This document shows positions 10,048 through 22,946 of a stretch of 45,211 bases of DNA, in pieces (the stretch's first letter is position 1; every line of letters starts with the position of its first letter). The notes beneath the pieces were generated by a model. The model had not been told where the DNA came from. It searched no databases and was given only the letters and a program-made list of their open reading frames with translations. The position numbers and the translations under genes were made by a program. The stretch covers positions 2,100,471 to 2,145,681 of the forward strand of contig BFEA01000213.1 of the NCBI GenBank assembly GCA_003427395.1. Direction: 5' to 3'. The stretch is from Chara braunii (lineage: Eukaryota; Streptophyta; Charophyceae; Charales; Characeae).

Positions 10048-13000
10048 AGAACCAACCGGCACCCCCCCCCCACACACTCTTCGAGTTGTGTATAATGAAC
10101 ATGACAAAACATACATACAACATAATCACTACCTTACCCTTCCCGAACCGCATAAACAAACGAACTACGGGTTGCGCACTCGTACCCTCACGGTAAGTCA
10201 ATAACATATATAAAAGAGATTTTGAAGGTATTCCGTGTCCCAAAGTAGATAGATACTTTAATACCTAATTAAGTTAATTTCAATATGTTTCTCTTTGTTC
10301 GGAATGATATCGGAAGAAAGTATGTTAATTTGCAGTAACTTTTAAACTTAACTACTTGGTAGTGAAACAGTAGCCTTATATATGGAATGAGGAGTTTTTG
10401 AGATGCCAATTACATGCTTGAAACGATGAATTACTAATTAAATATAGTTAAAATAAGAATCACACCAGTTTGAATGAACGCTTGATTAATGTCGTATTTC
10501 ACAATGTAACATTACACCCGCTCGTGCAACACTTCCAAAAAAAAAACTTTGTATCAAATGAATCATCACCACGCCCATCCTACTCGTATGGGAAAATTAC
10601 TATATTAATATATATATATATGTATACACACATATATATATATATATATGTATATACACACATATATATATATGTATATACATATATATATATATATTAA
10701 TCTTACACTAAATGATTTGCGTATGGTAAATTGTAAACTTAAAACGTGCATATTTATTTCATGTTGGTAAGAAAAATATGTCATGTATCATAAAGTAGTC
10801 GCATCCTCATCGCTATGACATAGAGAATCTAAACAGTATATCATATATGGTTACGTTCAATAGAAACAATTTTGCACAATGTATGTATTTTTTCAATTCA
10901 AATAACAATATTTCGCATTCTAACGGGTTTGTATGGATTCCGCCCCCACATGCCTTTAAGTAGTCAACAACCCTAGAGAGGGACAAACCACTCAATGTTT
11001 ATTCAACCCTGATAATCAGTCTACGAGAGAGGGCAATGAAGCAGAAATATGTATCAAAAATTACGCGACACAACATTCCTTGATCTTCAACATTTTACTC
11101 CATTTAATCGAATTTACCTTTATCATATATAAAACGATCTCCTTTCACGAGTTTAATATGTCCGATCATGTCTAGATAGTCCAAACTTCTTTGTGAACTT
11201 AAGAGGTGAGTCATAGTGGTTGATTATCGAAAAAAAATATTTTTAGTTTATATTTGCATTCGTAAGTAGTCAAATAATCTTTGATTTTTTCTAGAGTGTT
11301 ATATCATATTCTCATTTGATGTCATATACCTTATAAATAATTAATCAATAGGAAAGTGCAAATGCAGACTAAAGGGTTGCTATTTTTAATAACACATGTT
11401 TGTCCATCCTTTTATATTAGTCCTATATTTTTTATATTTGATAGCGTTGGTTCGAATTGTACCACACATCTTCATTTGTATTGGGAATCGATCATTGAGT
11501 GTTCATCATTCCAGAGTATAAAAAAGTAAGACTAAGATATTTGTTGTGTAGGATCTCAATCACTAACAAAGTCTCACTGTTATCGTCAAAAGGAGTTGGA
11601 GCGTAGTCCTCAAACAACGAAGTGACAATCAAGGCTCTCACTACACTAAGGATTCGAGGAGACCCTTCGCAAAAATAGTGCTCAAAATTATACGATTCAT
11701 TCACTGATATCACACTGACCGTTTATGTGTTGTGCCTTTTATCGAAGTCACAAGCGGTTAACAAAGAACCTCACTTTTCAACTCCAAGTTAACACTCCAA
11801 TACTGAAAAATGAATTTGAGGACTTTTTTTTTTTTTGCCCTGTTTTATTTTTGGTCAAGGTCTAAGTGTGCCAAGTTTGAAGTTTGTTGGGGTCTACGAG
11901 ATGATTGTTGTTGCCAACCTATAAAATCATGAAAAATTAAAAAGAGCGAATTTTGTATTAAAACGTATTTATGTATTATTTTTTTACGCTCTTTTGATCC
12001 ATTTTTTTACTTTCTGTTATTGTTGTTGGTTTATTTGGTGTTTACTCTATGGATTGGTGTTAGTTTGACTTAAAATGTGTGGGACGTTTGTTATAATAAC
12101 CCTTAAACCCCCTTGAAAAATTTTGGTTTTGTTTACTTGTTTTCTTACAAAAATATGAGGTTGAGATTAGAAAGCTAGCTTTGAGACAAACATGTTCATT
12201 CATACTTGTGGAAAATAAATATCAAAGAAAAAGTAAACAAAAAAGGCAACATGTAGTGCGCATGTGCGGTGGCAAGATTGGGCTTGCGGACAATCGACCC
12301 GCTCTACATCCTCCTTCTGAACCGTTGGGATTGTTAAGTGGTAGTGGTTTGTCAGTTTCACCGTATCCTTACAAATATCCACCAACAATGAGTGGGTTAG
12401 GTAACTTTCATTAGAAGTCATTTATCAAGACAATTGTCGTGTATCTAGAGTCTGAAGCTCCCCCTTCTCATCGAATATAAGTAAACATTAATACATTTTT
12501 TTGATAATAATATATTGCTTTTTTAGCGCCCCCTCCAATGCCTCGGCACACTTGCTGCTTTGAATTGTTGCATCGAAAGGGCAATAAAGTACAATATCAA
12601 ACAAGAAATTTAGGAGGTGACTATATTCTTTTTATGCAATAAAAATTGTCATCCCGATGGACCATGCAGAAAAGAGAAAAATTGTTGTACAAACTCAATC
12701 ATTTTGTCATGCATTGTACATCGATTGCCTTATTTTCTCACAAACATTTACATACATTATAATATTTCGATTTGTAGTCAGATACATCCACACAAATGAA
12801 ACATATCATTTGAGAAAGGAAAAGTATGATCACCTGAACTCAGTCAAACTGAAATCATATGCATATGGGCTTAAACAATACGAAAACAATAGCATTAAAT
12901 GCATACATATTCACATAACATCTTATGACCACACAATTTCTGATATATTTGTTGTATTAAAAAAAAAAATCGCTTTCAAAAAATAAAAAACTTGATGCAT

Positions 13001-13799
13001 CACAATTATACCATCCAACAAAAATTTGACAGTCCTTCATCATGCGACGGTCCTTCATCATGCGCTAACTTCAAAAATGATAATCGCCACCTCACTTCAT
13101 ATAAATAACAACAATATTCAATCGAGTTTTTATTATCCATTTATTGCATTCATTAACTCTGCTTGATCTGTACCAAAATACTAAGATTTTTTATTTGCTA
13201 ACACCTATTCCATTTTTTTTTTTAACCCATGTAGTCATCGCAATACTTCATAAAAAAACGAGTGAGAAACATCTTCTTCATTTGCTTCGAAATCCTGCAA
13301 ATCCATTACACTTATTTCTTAAAAAAAATAAAAAATTGTGCTTATTTGATAATCCTATTAACTCATAGTTATGAATGATCAGAAGAGGGGGGAAAGGTGA
13401 GAAAAGAGGAGGGAAAAGTATCTTTTGTACTGCTTAAAAACGTTTAAAACAAAAATAATAATTATGAAGGGAAAAAAAAACGAATGCAAATTACGCGAGT
13501 AAACTATCTATGTTTAAGTTGCACAATGATGCTGCAGAAAGTCAAAACAATGAATATGAAAATCAAATCCTAAAAGTACAAGAGTTGCCTTATAACCCAA
13601 TAAAGATGGTGTGCAAGAGCTATTGCAAAATTTAAGGATCCCCAATCCTTCCACACGTTATCTGACTTACACACTTCATTGAGATGGAATCACACTTTGA
13701 TCACAATTAAAAAAAAAAAAAAAAAATTCACATCACATATAAAATGGTTTGTGAAATTATAAAAATGTGATGACGAATTGCAATTATATAAGTCGAGAT
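10048..13799. other. AT-rich gene-free stretch
   Basis: It contains a (TA)n/(TATATG)n tract at about 10606-10700 and scattered A/T runs. No reading frame with a recognisable domain was seen on either strand. Confidence 0.55.
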
Positions 13800-14088
13800 C
13801 TAGGCTTTGAGCCGGGCCGCCCAGGTACCCTATTTTCCCGAACGGCCCAGCCGTGCAAGGCCCAGGAAAGTCCCTCCCCCCCCCCCCCAAAAAAAAAAAA
13901 AAAAAAACCGTAAAAATTGTGTTATGCAGACGACTAAACTGAACAACTTTTGCCCCAAGGTCACGAGAAAATTCTTTACCAAAATAGAAAATAAAGTTAA
14001 GCAAATTATTTTTGTTTTTTATTTTTTGTTTTTTTATTTTTTTTTGGCTCGGCCGGGCAACTCACCACGGGCCATTCTGGTAGCCTAG
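13800..14088. mobile_element. TIR element 'CTAGGCTACCAG', copy 1 (289 bp)
   Basis: The left end CTAGGCTTTGAG is degraded and the right end is CTGGTAGCCTAG. Inside both ends lie G+C-rich motifs (GGGCCGCCC and CGGCCGGGC), an A run, and AACAACTTTTGCC followed by AAATTCTTTACC. The same order is found at 30923-31142. The flanks GTCGAGAT and GTCGGAAA are only partly alike. It is non-autonomous with no coding capacity. Confidence 0.7.
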
Positions 14089-14232
14089 GTCGGAAAAAAA
14101 AAAAAAAAAAAAATGATAATTCACAAGTCGTAGTAAAAAAAAAAAAAAAAATTGAGAGTTTTTCCTTCCTAAGCAACATGTAACAATCGTTTTTAGAAGT
14201 CATCAAGTATGTAGCCAATCATCATTAACTAT

Positions 14233-14274
<42 letters not shown>

Positions 14275-17200
14275 CTTTTTTTCTTTTTTTTTCTCTCTCC
14301 TTGAAACGTGTCAAAAGTAACGCTTCTCTAATGTCACAAAACAATAAAATATAATGAATGGATTGTAAATAAGGTTTTTACCATCATTTGTCATCAATCC
14401 ACTATGCTGGGTAATCATAGACTGTAGAAGCAGGTCAATGGTTCAAACTCATCAACTCATTCCAAATAGTAAAAAAACACAAAACAATCATTAAAGTAAA
14501 GACAAGCAAAATAAATTTACGTATTTTGTTTTATTCCAAGTTAAAATCATGACACAAAAACAACACAAATTAAGATACAACAAATAATTGGGTAGGTTGC
14601 AAGTTACTAATCAACCTAACTCAGTTGATACCCACGAATTGTTGAAATACAGACAAAAGTTTGAAACTCAATACAACATACGACCAATATATAATCGTTT
14701 TGAATTATCTAAGGCAGGTAAGTTCAATGATGATATTTCAAGGTCATCAAACTTTTTTGAATAAAAACAATAATAAAATAAAAAATAATAAAAGAGAAGG
14801 AATAATAAAAAATAATAGTAGAGGTTCAAATTTCTTAATCCCAACAACCTTGATTGTAACAAGGGTCTGCAATGAAACACACATGGCGCAAAACTTCCAT
14901 ACCTTTAGAGATAGTATATCGATGATAAAAAAAAAATCAATATAAGTCATACTATGAATTGACGAGGAACGACATGTGTTGGAAAAGGGGTTCAACATCC
15001 TAGTAAATTTTGGACATAGATTATAATTAAGGAACGCCGATGACTATGGAGAGGAAAAACAACTACAGTGGAAATAAATACTAGATTGGAGATATGGGAA
15101 GTTCGTGAGGAAAATAAAAAATAATTTTTTCTGAAGCTACAAACGAGAAGTTTAGGTAAAAAAATGCCCCTAAATCTAATGGATATTGCCCAAAAGAGGT
15201 GGTTGTGGCGGGGTTGGTGATGAGGGAGAAAGGGGGGCGCAAGTGAACGAGTACAAGCAGTCCGTACCAGAAAAAGTCACAGCAACAAGTTCATTGTTGA
15301 CTCTATTGAATGCAACCATGTTATTGGAAAAGATGAAGCGGTCAATGTTAAAGATTAACTTCATCTCTACCATTTATAAAGATTGAGACTTTAGGCGAGG
15401 TTCATATTGTTGTAATAGGAGGATAAATAGGAAGAGTTGTCAAAAGGCTGAAAAGTAATACCCATCTTATGTTGTAGAGTTTTGTTTTTATTAAGAGACA
15501 TCCGAGTTCATGTTCTTCATCTTATTTTTTGTTACTCATGTGAACATTCTCACTTTTGATATCTCCGGTTGTTTTCACTAACAACCTTTTTCAACTTACT
15601 AAACGTTCCACTATTAAACCTGAAGGTCAATGAGAAACAATTGTACTTCGTGTCCAACATGTGTTGTTGCCTGCCTACAGAGGCATGTGCAACATTCATT
15701 TTGTTTGGTCCCACCACTTTGGTGAACCACTTTCACCTCGATCCATTTTCATCGTGACGAAGCGAGACTAGTGACTATTGTGCTTTCTTCGTCACATAAA
15801 ATTGAGTGTTTCAAATTTTTTAATTCTCTTCAAGTTGTGGGTTTTTTAAACCCATACTACTCTACACCTAAAACCAATATAGTCTCTCACAAACAACATT
15901 TTTTTGTCATTAGGTCATAAAATGTACAAAAACTAGTTATCAATCACGCTTGAGAGTGTTTTTTATTCTTGTCGTCATGTAAATATAACTCTTAAAGCTT
16001 TATTTAATACTTATTCTTGCATATTAACCTTATTACAAAGTAATGATGTTCATTAAACAATATTCCTTATATGTATTAGTTTGGGTTTGAAAAATATAAA
16101 TAAAATAAAATAACCATTTTAATTTTATACACAAAAAATGTGTTTAAAAACAAACAAACAAAATAAGGGTAGAAGAAAACATTATGTAAAAACTTTAATA
16201 TGTATATAATTTAAACACTTCAATTTTATGCAATAAATTAAAAAATCTATATTTTTTAAAACAAAATATGGTCGAAAATAAAGACATCATGTAAAAGTTT
16301 CAAAAACTGTAAAACTGACGAGTCGGAACCATTGGTCGGGATCAACTAGACTGGAGTAAAAGACATGAGGAAATTCATAACAATAAGCCTGCATAATGAA
16401 CTTGACTCAAAACTTGCGCGTAAGAAGTAGCGGAATATTTTTCCCTCATATCAAAAAAAGATGTAAGAACCACAGTCCCAACAAATCCGACTAAACATTC
16501 ACCCTAAGATTGAGCTTCAATCACGACAATTAGCAACTGCAACCATCAATACATTTCCGACCATTTATTATTTGACTCGGTCGATTGCATGCATGATACA
16601 ATTTTAGAGTTCAACTACCGAAGTAAAATAACCAGCGATGCCTACCAAAGGAACATCCTCACCGGTCCAATTTTATATAGTGCAAAGGGTGTTTTTAAGC
16701 CTGGGAAAAAATGTTCAAAAGTATTCGTGATTTAATAAACCAACCTAATTCTTCTGTACAAATCTTTGAATAACCCTTTTTAGGATGTGTTTGCAACTTT
16801 GCAGGTCACATTACAACTGCGAGACATATCACTTTCCTCAAGCACTTCCAAACATAAACATATAACTAAACAAATGACACATGGAGATCAAAACATTGTG
16901 CGAGAGTTGCTACATTAACTCCTTTTCAATTATGTTTTCCCTATGCGTGTAAGTTGGATATTTTTTGGTTATTTCTACGTTATGAGTGTACACCACGTTT
17001 TTAAAATGTTTTACCTACTTATTAACATGACATCCATTTAGGTCGTCGGTAATTCTTACCTTTAACTTCCAATTGTTTTTTTAGGGCATATTCCCTAATT
17101 GTCTTTTGATTCATGGAGGAAACCCCATACCTCCACCTACAGTGCCTTGGCACCCATACACCCATAAATCTCCCTGATATCTCAAATGTGTGTGGTCTCA

Positions 17201-17520
17201 GCTGTCTGATGAACTGAGGGTGGCAGGCGACAAAAACCGACAACCGGCGAACCCTATGGGGTGGGCGGACCTAGAGCGGGCCCAAAAAAATCATTGGAGA
17301 AAACAACGCGGTGGATTGAAAGCCCATGTGCACATTTTTTCCTTTTAAGAGGCGAACATCGAAGGCTTGCACAAGCATTCTTATTTTTCTTATGGGGAAC
17401 CTCAAGTCATGGCCCACGTGGGTTATGGCCCGAGAGGTTTTTGACCCGAATGAAGCTCACGGCTGTTGCATTCTCTTCGTGCAATGGACCACAATACTGC
17501 GGATTGGGAGAGTGATGTGC
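14089..17520. other. AT-rich gene-free stretch
   Basis: It contains a CT microsatellite (14237-14270) and A/T runs. A B-box-like GGTTCAAACTC lies at about 14440. Frames of up to about 94 codons are low-complexity or lack any recognisable domain. Confidence 0.5.
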
Positions 17521-17539
17521 TCACATTGGATCATCTTTT

Positions 17540-18112
17540 TGGAGGGGTAGGGTCAAAAGGAGGGGCTTGAGGAGGAAGAGAGGAAGATGGGAGACGACAA
17601 GGCGAAAGGGGGGGCGAGGAGGTAGGGGAGAAGGGAGGAATGAGACAACAACGAGGCGACACGAGGTAAGGTACTTAAGGAGGAGGGAGAACGTGAAGAC
17701 TAGAAGGAAGGACAACAAATAACATGAGGAAGTCGGAAGGAGGGACACAAGGAGAAAGAGAGGGAGAACAGAAATGCAGAGGAGAAAGGGGAGACGAAAA
17801 GGTTGAAGAAAAAGGATGAAGGATACGATGAGGAGGAGCATAAACGAGACTAAGGAGGCAGGCAAGGAGGAGGAAGAAGAGGGAGACGATAAAAAAAGAC
17901 GAGAAACGAGACGAGGAGGACGAGGAATACGAGAATGACAAAAAAAAGAAGACGCGGAGTAGGAAAAAAACATGGATGATGGAGGAAGAGAACAACTAGG
18001 AGAGGGAAAAGTGGGAAGGAAACGAGAAAAGTGAGATAGAAGGCAGTTAAGGACGAGAGGGGAGAGAAAGACGAGCAAGACAAAGCAGAGGAAGAGGGCG
18101 TAGAGCATACAT
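17540..18112. repeat. polypurine tract (plus strand G/A-rich), about 570 bp
   Basis: The plus strand is almost entirely G and A in irregular GGAGGA/GAAGAG-type units. The opposite strand shows long pseudo-frames rich in S, L, P and F, which are artefacts of composition. Such tracts can form triplex (H-DNA). Confidence 0.8.
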
Positions 18113-18446
18113 AAATACACCCATAGAGCAACTTACCCCCTCGATCTGCAGATTCTTTTTCCCTCAATGTGTTGTCAAACAAACATGAACTAATCACTAT
18201 TATATCCCATATTTGGATTTGAAAGCGAAAGAGGTGAGCTTTTAGTCAAATGTCCTACAAAAATGTTAACCTCTCTCTCTCTCTCTTTCTCTCTTTGAGA
18301 AAACAGTTACGTTATTCTCTGACAACTTTGTGAGGACAATTATATTATTAAATTCGCCCGATGACTATAAGTACATGCATATGTCCCGCAATCATCGCGA
18401 ATCGAGGTGCCTCCCCCCCTCAACCACACACACACTTCGTGCATAT
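18113..18446. other. intergenic, nothing recognised
   Basis: A short CT tract lies at about 18271-18295. No gene is visible. Confidence 0.4.
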
Positions 18447-18448
18447 GT

Positions 18449-18482
<34 letters not shown>

Positions 18483-18682
18483 ACCGATGTTGTGCACGCG
18501 CGCCCCGCGCAGCTCCCACTCGCCCGGCTCGGCCTCCTGCCTCAGCGCGAACACATGCACCTCGTGCTGGGCAGACAGNNNNNNNNNNNNNNNNNNNNNN
18601 NNNNNNNNNNNNNNNNNNNNNNNNNNNNNNNNNNNNNNNNNNNNNNNNNNNNNNNNNNNNNNNCCCCCCCCCCCCCCCCCCC
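18447..18682. other. poly-C runs, GC-rich fragment and assembly gap
   Basis: A C run (about 18447-18482) is followed by about 96 bases of GC-rich sequence (18483-18578), a gap of 85 N (18579-18663) and a second C run to 18682. The GC-rich part differs sharply from the AT-rich surroundings. On the minus strand it is open with strongly G/C-ending codons and encodes a peptide including HEVHVFALRQEAEPGEWEL. No family was recognised. Confidence 0.6.
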
Positions 18683-20790
18683 ACCTTCTCTCACACACAT
18701 ACAGTGATGCACCCGCATGCACACATCCACAAAAACACACATAAACACACGTGTGCGCTGTCGCGCCCCCACCGCTTCGAAGGCTAGGTTCGATGTCCCT
18801 TGCTGGACCGAGTGCAGTGGGTTGGTGGACTGACAAGCTGTCACGCAAGATTTTGGTAAGTATAAAGGATATTAAATAAAGGTGCATTCAGAAAACAACC
18901 TTTGTCACACTTAGTCATATAGTTGAGTAGTCAGGATTATCCCTCCTGCCAGCGGCGACATAGCTAAGAGTGAGGCGTTCGATTTTATCACCTTCACCTG
19001 ACCCCGTATAAAGGTTAGATTCAAGGTCACCGGAGTCTCTATTATTCAGGAGTCCTTCAGGTTGCCTTCGACGTAACCTTTGTAATGAAGAGAAAATAGT
19101 ACACATGCATCATAGAAAAAGTGATTTATGTGTTAGGCTTCGCTATCGACATGGGTCCGCTAGTGAGTTGGTGGCGCCTTGTCAGCACGGCTCCCTACGA
19201 GGAATATCGAGGAGTTGATGTGGGCAATGGGGATTATGGCGGCAGGCAATGGCGCGAGGTTCCGTTGGTTTTTTTCTAGCGCGATCATTGACGTGATGCT
19301 TCGGCTGAGGTCTCTTGCTCCGTGCTTTGTTCATATGGTGTCACGGGTTGACACGCTAGAGGAAGGGGAGATTGTCAGGGTGACTAAAATAGTCTTCATG
19401 AGATCTTGGGCATGGTAGTGACCCTGCTCCAATGCCCCTGCACGGATTTAGTGGCGGTTGGTTGGGCAGTGCGGGCAGAAAGTGAGGAGCATCTTCTCAT
19501 GCGGAGTGGGAGGAGGGAGGCTTGTTACAAGCCGGTGCGTCAAAAAGAGTTGGAGGTTTCAAATGCTCGTTTAAACTGGTTCAACGGTTAAAGACACGGA
19601 AGCAGGTAGCAACGTAATAATGACAACGACGATGGAGCTGGTGAATTTCGTGCGAACATGTGTGGTACTCTTTTACGTCGACTGCCTTTTCAAATCGATT
19701 TCGCTAATCTCAATTTTGTATATTATAATTTTTTATACTCTTGCCCTAATCTAGTGCTTACACAGTTATAAATTTAGCAGCTCAAATTAAAAAAAATAAA
19801 CTCACAATCTTATCCTTTGTTTTCTAATCAGCCAAATTCTCATCTACATGTACACACATATACATATATCATTGAATTTCAAATATAATTTTTAATACGT
19901 CTGAAGAAAAATATTATCATCTAAATGTACACACATACACACAAACATATATTGTCTATTCTGAATCGCCAACAAAATTCGTACGGATATGTCCTATAAT
20001 TACATATCCTTGAATTTTAACTATAATTTCTAAAAGTCCCAAGTAAAGATTCTATCATGATTTTTTAATCTTCGAATCTGAAAACGTCAGAATCTCTCCG
20101 ATAATTAGTTTTTGCTTCTTTTAAATTGGTGATATCTGCACATGGCGGGAGTTGCTTGACATTGATGGGCGCAAGGGGCAGTGCTATGCGTTTTTTTCAG
20201 TGGGTTGTTCTTAAAGATGTAGGGTGTTTTCGGGGGTTATTGCATATTTTTGAGGAGGCCCTGGTTTTCTAAATTGCGAACGACATTTTGGTTAGTGTGT
20301 CATCAATAATTGTAGTCGGCTGAATTAGATCGTTCACTAGGGGCTGAACGGCAGGAAGAGGGTGGGGGGAGCTCTATCTTGCAGGGGCATCACAAGGTGG
20401 GGGTGAATGTCTCAAAGAGGGTAGGAATGGAGTAAGGGGTTGCCCTATTATGAGGCAGAGGCTGATGTGTGGGTCAACATCCATCCTTGCGAAGGCAAAA
20501 ATGGGCAAGGGGCGGGGGAACATGCTTTAGGTGGGAACTGCGTGCTCTTGGGGAAAATGGGGTAGAGGGTTGGTCCTATATTGGGACCGAGGGAGAGTGG
20601 GGGACTCACTTCGACGAAGGCAGTGTAGGGCTGAAGGGGGAGGGGTAGGGGGAGGGAGGGGCGATCTCTTTCGAAGAAGTCTATCATCCAATTTACTATT
20701 TCTTTCCATTTGGTTTGCGTCTCGAGGAGATTGTAGGAAGCAGTGTTATCTGGCAAGTTATCTGTAATCCTCCGAAGGGTGGTCGAAAAT
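18683..20790. other. intergenic, nothing recognised
   Basis: CA-rich sequence lies at 18690-18755. Short frames in several phases show no domain. The sequence is G-rich near 20345-20680 on the plus strand. Confidence 0.45.
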
Positions 20791-20799
20791 TCTATGACC

Positions 20800-21500
20800 C
20801 TCGAAGACTGATGCTGGAGCAACGCTGGCCGAAGCCGGAGCCAGGTGACGCAACTCTGTGACCTAGCTTAGTGGCGCCGTGAGGCCTGATAGAGAGCTCT
20901 GAGAGGTTGTTCGCGGAGGCAGTCACAATGGTTATCGGGGGTCGTAACTGGAGCAATATTGGCCGGTGCTGGAGCAAGGTGGTGCAATTCTATAACCTAA
21001 CCTGATGGGAGTAGAAGGCTTGAAAGAGTCTCGGTTCATCCTAGAAACAACCATGTTGGTAATGGTCGTAGGTGGATTGAATAGGTTTCACCTATCTGAC
21101 TCGTGGTTGGGAGGTTTTTTGACACACATATTTTAATGACTTGGTCGAGCCTGAATAGTGGGAAAAAAATCGGTTGTTCTTATGAATGTCTTAGGACTCT
21201 AAGGACTTTTAGTAACTCATCTTAGGCGGTTTCGATGTTGTTATACTCAATGATTTGCGGTTATTTGATGCCAGAACGACGTTGCCCGGTGCTGGGGTGC
21301 TGCCTTGCAACCTGCTGATGTAGGAGCATAAGGCCTGGTAGAGAGATCTGTGAATGCTTTGGGGTGGGCATCCCTTGGTAGCATCCCAAGGGACAACCAA
21401 GGGTTGCTGCAGGGACGATGCTGGTTGGAGCTGGGGCGAGTTGTTTTGCCCTGTAACCTAGCAGGGTGGAGGCGTGAGGCCTGAGAGAGCTTAGCAGGGA
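20800..21500 (-). repeat. degenerate tandem repeat family (four units), inverse of 28270-29085
   Basis: Four units start near 20812, 20950, 21268 and 21415. Each contains a GGAGCAACGCTGGCCG-like core, a GGTGNNGCAACTCTGTAACCTAGC-like segment split by substitutions, and GAGGCCTGATAGAGAG. Read on the other strand, the same unit makes up 28270-29085. No ORF is present. Confidence 0.7.
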
Positions 21501-21700
21501 GTAAAACTGTATTGAAAAGTCTTAAAAGTGTTTATTAGGAATCGTGAGGGTTATGAGCATTCGCAGGGCCTCGAGATTCATGATCCTCCCCATGCTTTTT
21601 GAATCATATCGTGTTCACAGACTGTTCTCAACCGAGGCCCCGAGATCTTAAATGGTCTCAAATTTTCTCAATGATCTGTACAATTTGACATGGGATGTTG

Positions 21701-22150
21701 GGCCTATATGTATTTGTCCAATTGATGTAACGTAATGTTACATAGTAGAGGCGTTCGCAAGAACGTAAGAGCATATCCAACACTTAGGGATTTTCGGACT
21801 AAGCTCATAAATTTTCTACAAGCAATTTCTTCTGAAAGAATTCCTAGAATAACCTTGTGAGGCAGCCGCCAAGCTGTGGTAATGTCACCTTCTATAACCC
21901 AAGTCGCACTCTTGAATGTTCGGTCTACCTGGAGTATTGCACGCTTCGCGTGAGAACAGTCCAGAAATTCCAGATCGTATATGCTGTCCAGCACCACGGT
22001 GAGGGCTTTCTGTACGATAAGATAAGGCCACGCTTGTGGCTCAAATTTACCAGCTTGTAATTGCTGACTCAATTTTGAGAACCAGTTGATCGTGAGTGTC
22101 GCTCCCGGAGGCATATTACCAGGATTACCACGGATGAGTTCATAGCAGTA
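21701..22150 (-). pseudogene. group II intron-encoded reverse transcriptase relic (organelle type)
   Basis: The minus strand reads YCYELIRGNPGNMPPGATL, a match to the start of the RT domain of group II intron proteins (relatives have YELIKSNPGNMTPG). It continues with WFSKLSQQLQAGKF, the RT-2-like LIVQKALTVVLDSIYD, FLDCSH, and the first catalytic block TWVIEGDIT, where the Asp is kept. It then has LGILSEEI, SLVRKSLSVGYA and TPLLCNITLHQLDKYI before a stop. Compared with the family, about 20 residues are missing before LIVQKA, about 9 after CSH, and most of the GTPQG motif. The YADD-containing part, the maturase domain and intron RNA are absent. It is probably an old organellar or mobile-intron copy in the nucleus. 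The frame stays open across the deletions. Confidence 0.6.
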
Positions 22151-22485
22151 TATTAGGAAGTGGTTCCCAACACGTGCTGCTCCCCACGAATAGACTTGAG
22201 CACTTGATTAAAAAAAAAAAAAAAAAACACTGAAAAAAATAAGAAGATCGGAAACCAGACTCTGTAAGAGTATGACCAGAGACGCGAGACTGAAGAGTAG
22301 TACACAGAGTATGCAGGGAGCAACCATTGGCGGGATGCTGTCACTGATAAATCATAATAATATCGTAATACATCACAATGACTAGAAGGAGAGAATCTCA
22401 ATCGATAATGATAAGTGATACCCCCTCGTGCGTAGGCCCTACTGTCCAGGACTCCACATCCGATACACTATGGTCCCCCTCATCA
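22151..22485. other. region upstream of the RT relic
   Basis: On the minus strand the RT frame can be read further back as SSAQVYSWGAARVGNHFLI before a T run (plus-strand A run at 22210-22227). Nothing further was recognised. Confidence 0.35.
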
Positions 22486-22896
22486 TTAAGAGTTCCGAGT
22501 TACTCTTGACTCGGGGACCACATAACTAATATTCATGGGTGCCGCATGAACAATCTTGTTGATGTACGTCATGCATCTAGACGTCTCCTCGTCTGCAACA
22601 GTCCTGAGATAAAGCTCCTCTACAAGGGTCATATCGCCTGTAACTTCGATCAATATCTCGATCCGTCCTCTCCTGTCAATGCATACGTATGAAACCTCAA
22701 GGAAACGGTCTCCGTCAAAAGACTTTTGATAAGCCTCCATAGCAAAATCCGCCCCGACCAAATGGCTGGAGCCATCTCCAAGGTACGGGACTGGACCTTC
22801 CCCTGTTCGGGGTCCAACAGTCGCCTCGGCCTTAGGCTCGCTTGACATGTAGAAATCAACCACCCTCAAGCAGGTACCGTGCGAGAGGATATGCAA
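22486..22896 (-). CDS. unrecognised open frame, 136 codons (doubtful)
   Basis: The frame is not low-complexity and has a balanced composition, including DGDRFLEVSYVCIDRRGRIE and DMTLVEELYLRTVADEE, like an ordinary soluble protein. No domain, signal peptide or membrane segment was recognised. A second open frame of similar texture lies upstream on the same strand at 22947-23297 in another phase, so the pair may be a frameshifted relic of one gene or element. The nearest neighbour downstream is the group II RT relic. It may equally be chance. Confidence 0.25.
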   Translation of the reverse strand: MHILSHGTCLRVVDFYMSSEPKAEATVGPRTGEGPVPYLGDGSSHLVGADFAMEAYQKSFDGDRFLEVSYVCIDRRGRIEILIEVTGDMTLVEELYLRTVADEETSRCMTYINKIVHAAPMNISYVVPESRVTRNS

Positions 22897-22946
22897 TATT
22901 CCTCAATGTCGCCCTCCGCCAACCGGTCTCCAACGCTCAGCTACCA

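Noticed and set aside
17521-18197. 199-codon and shorter minus-strand frames
   Set aside because: They are translations of the polypurine tract's complement and have no protein-like complexity.
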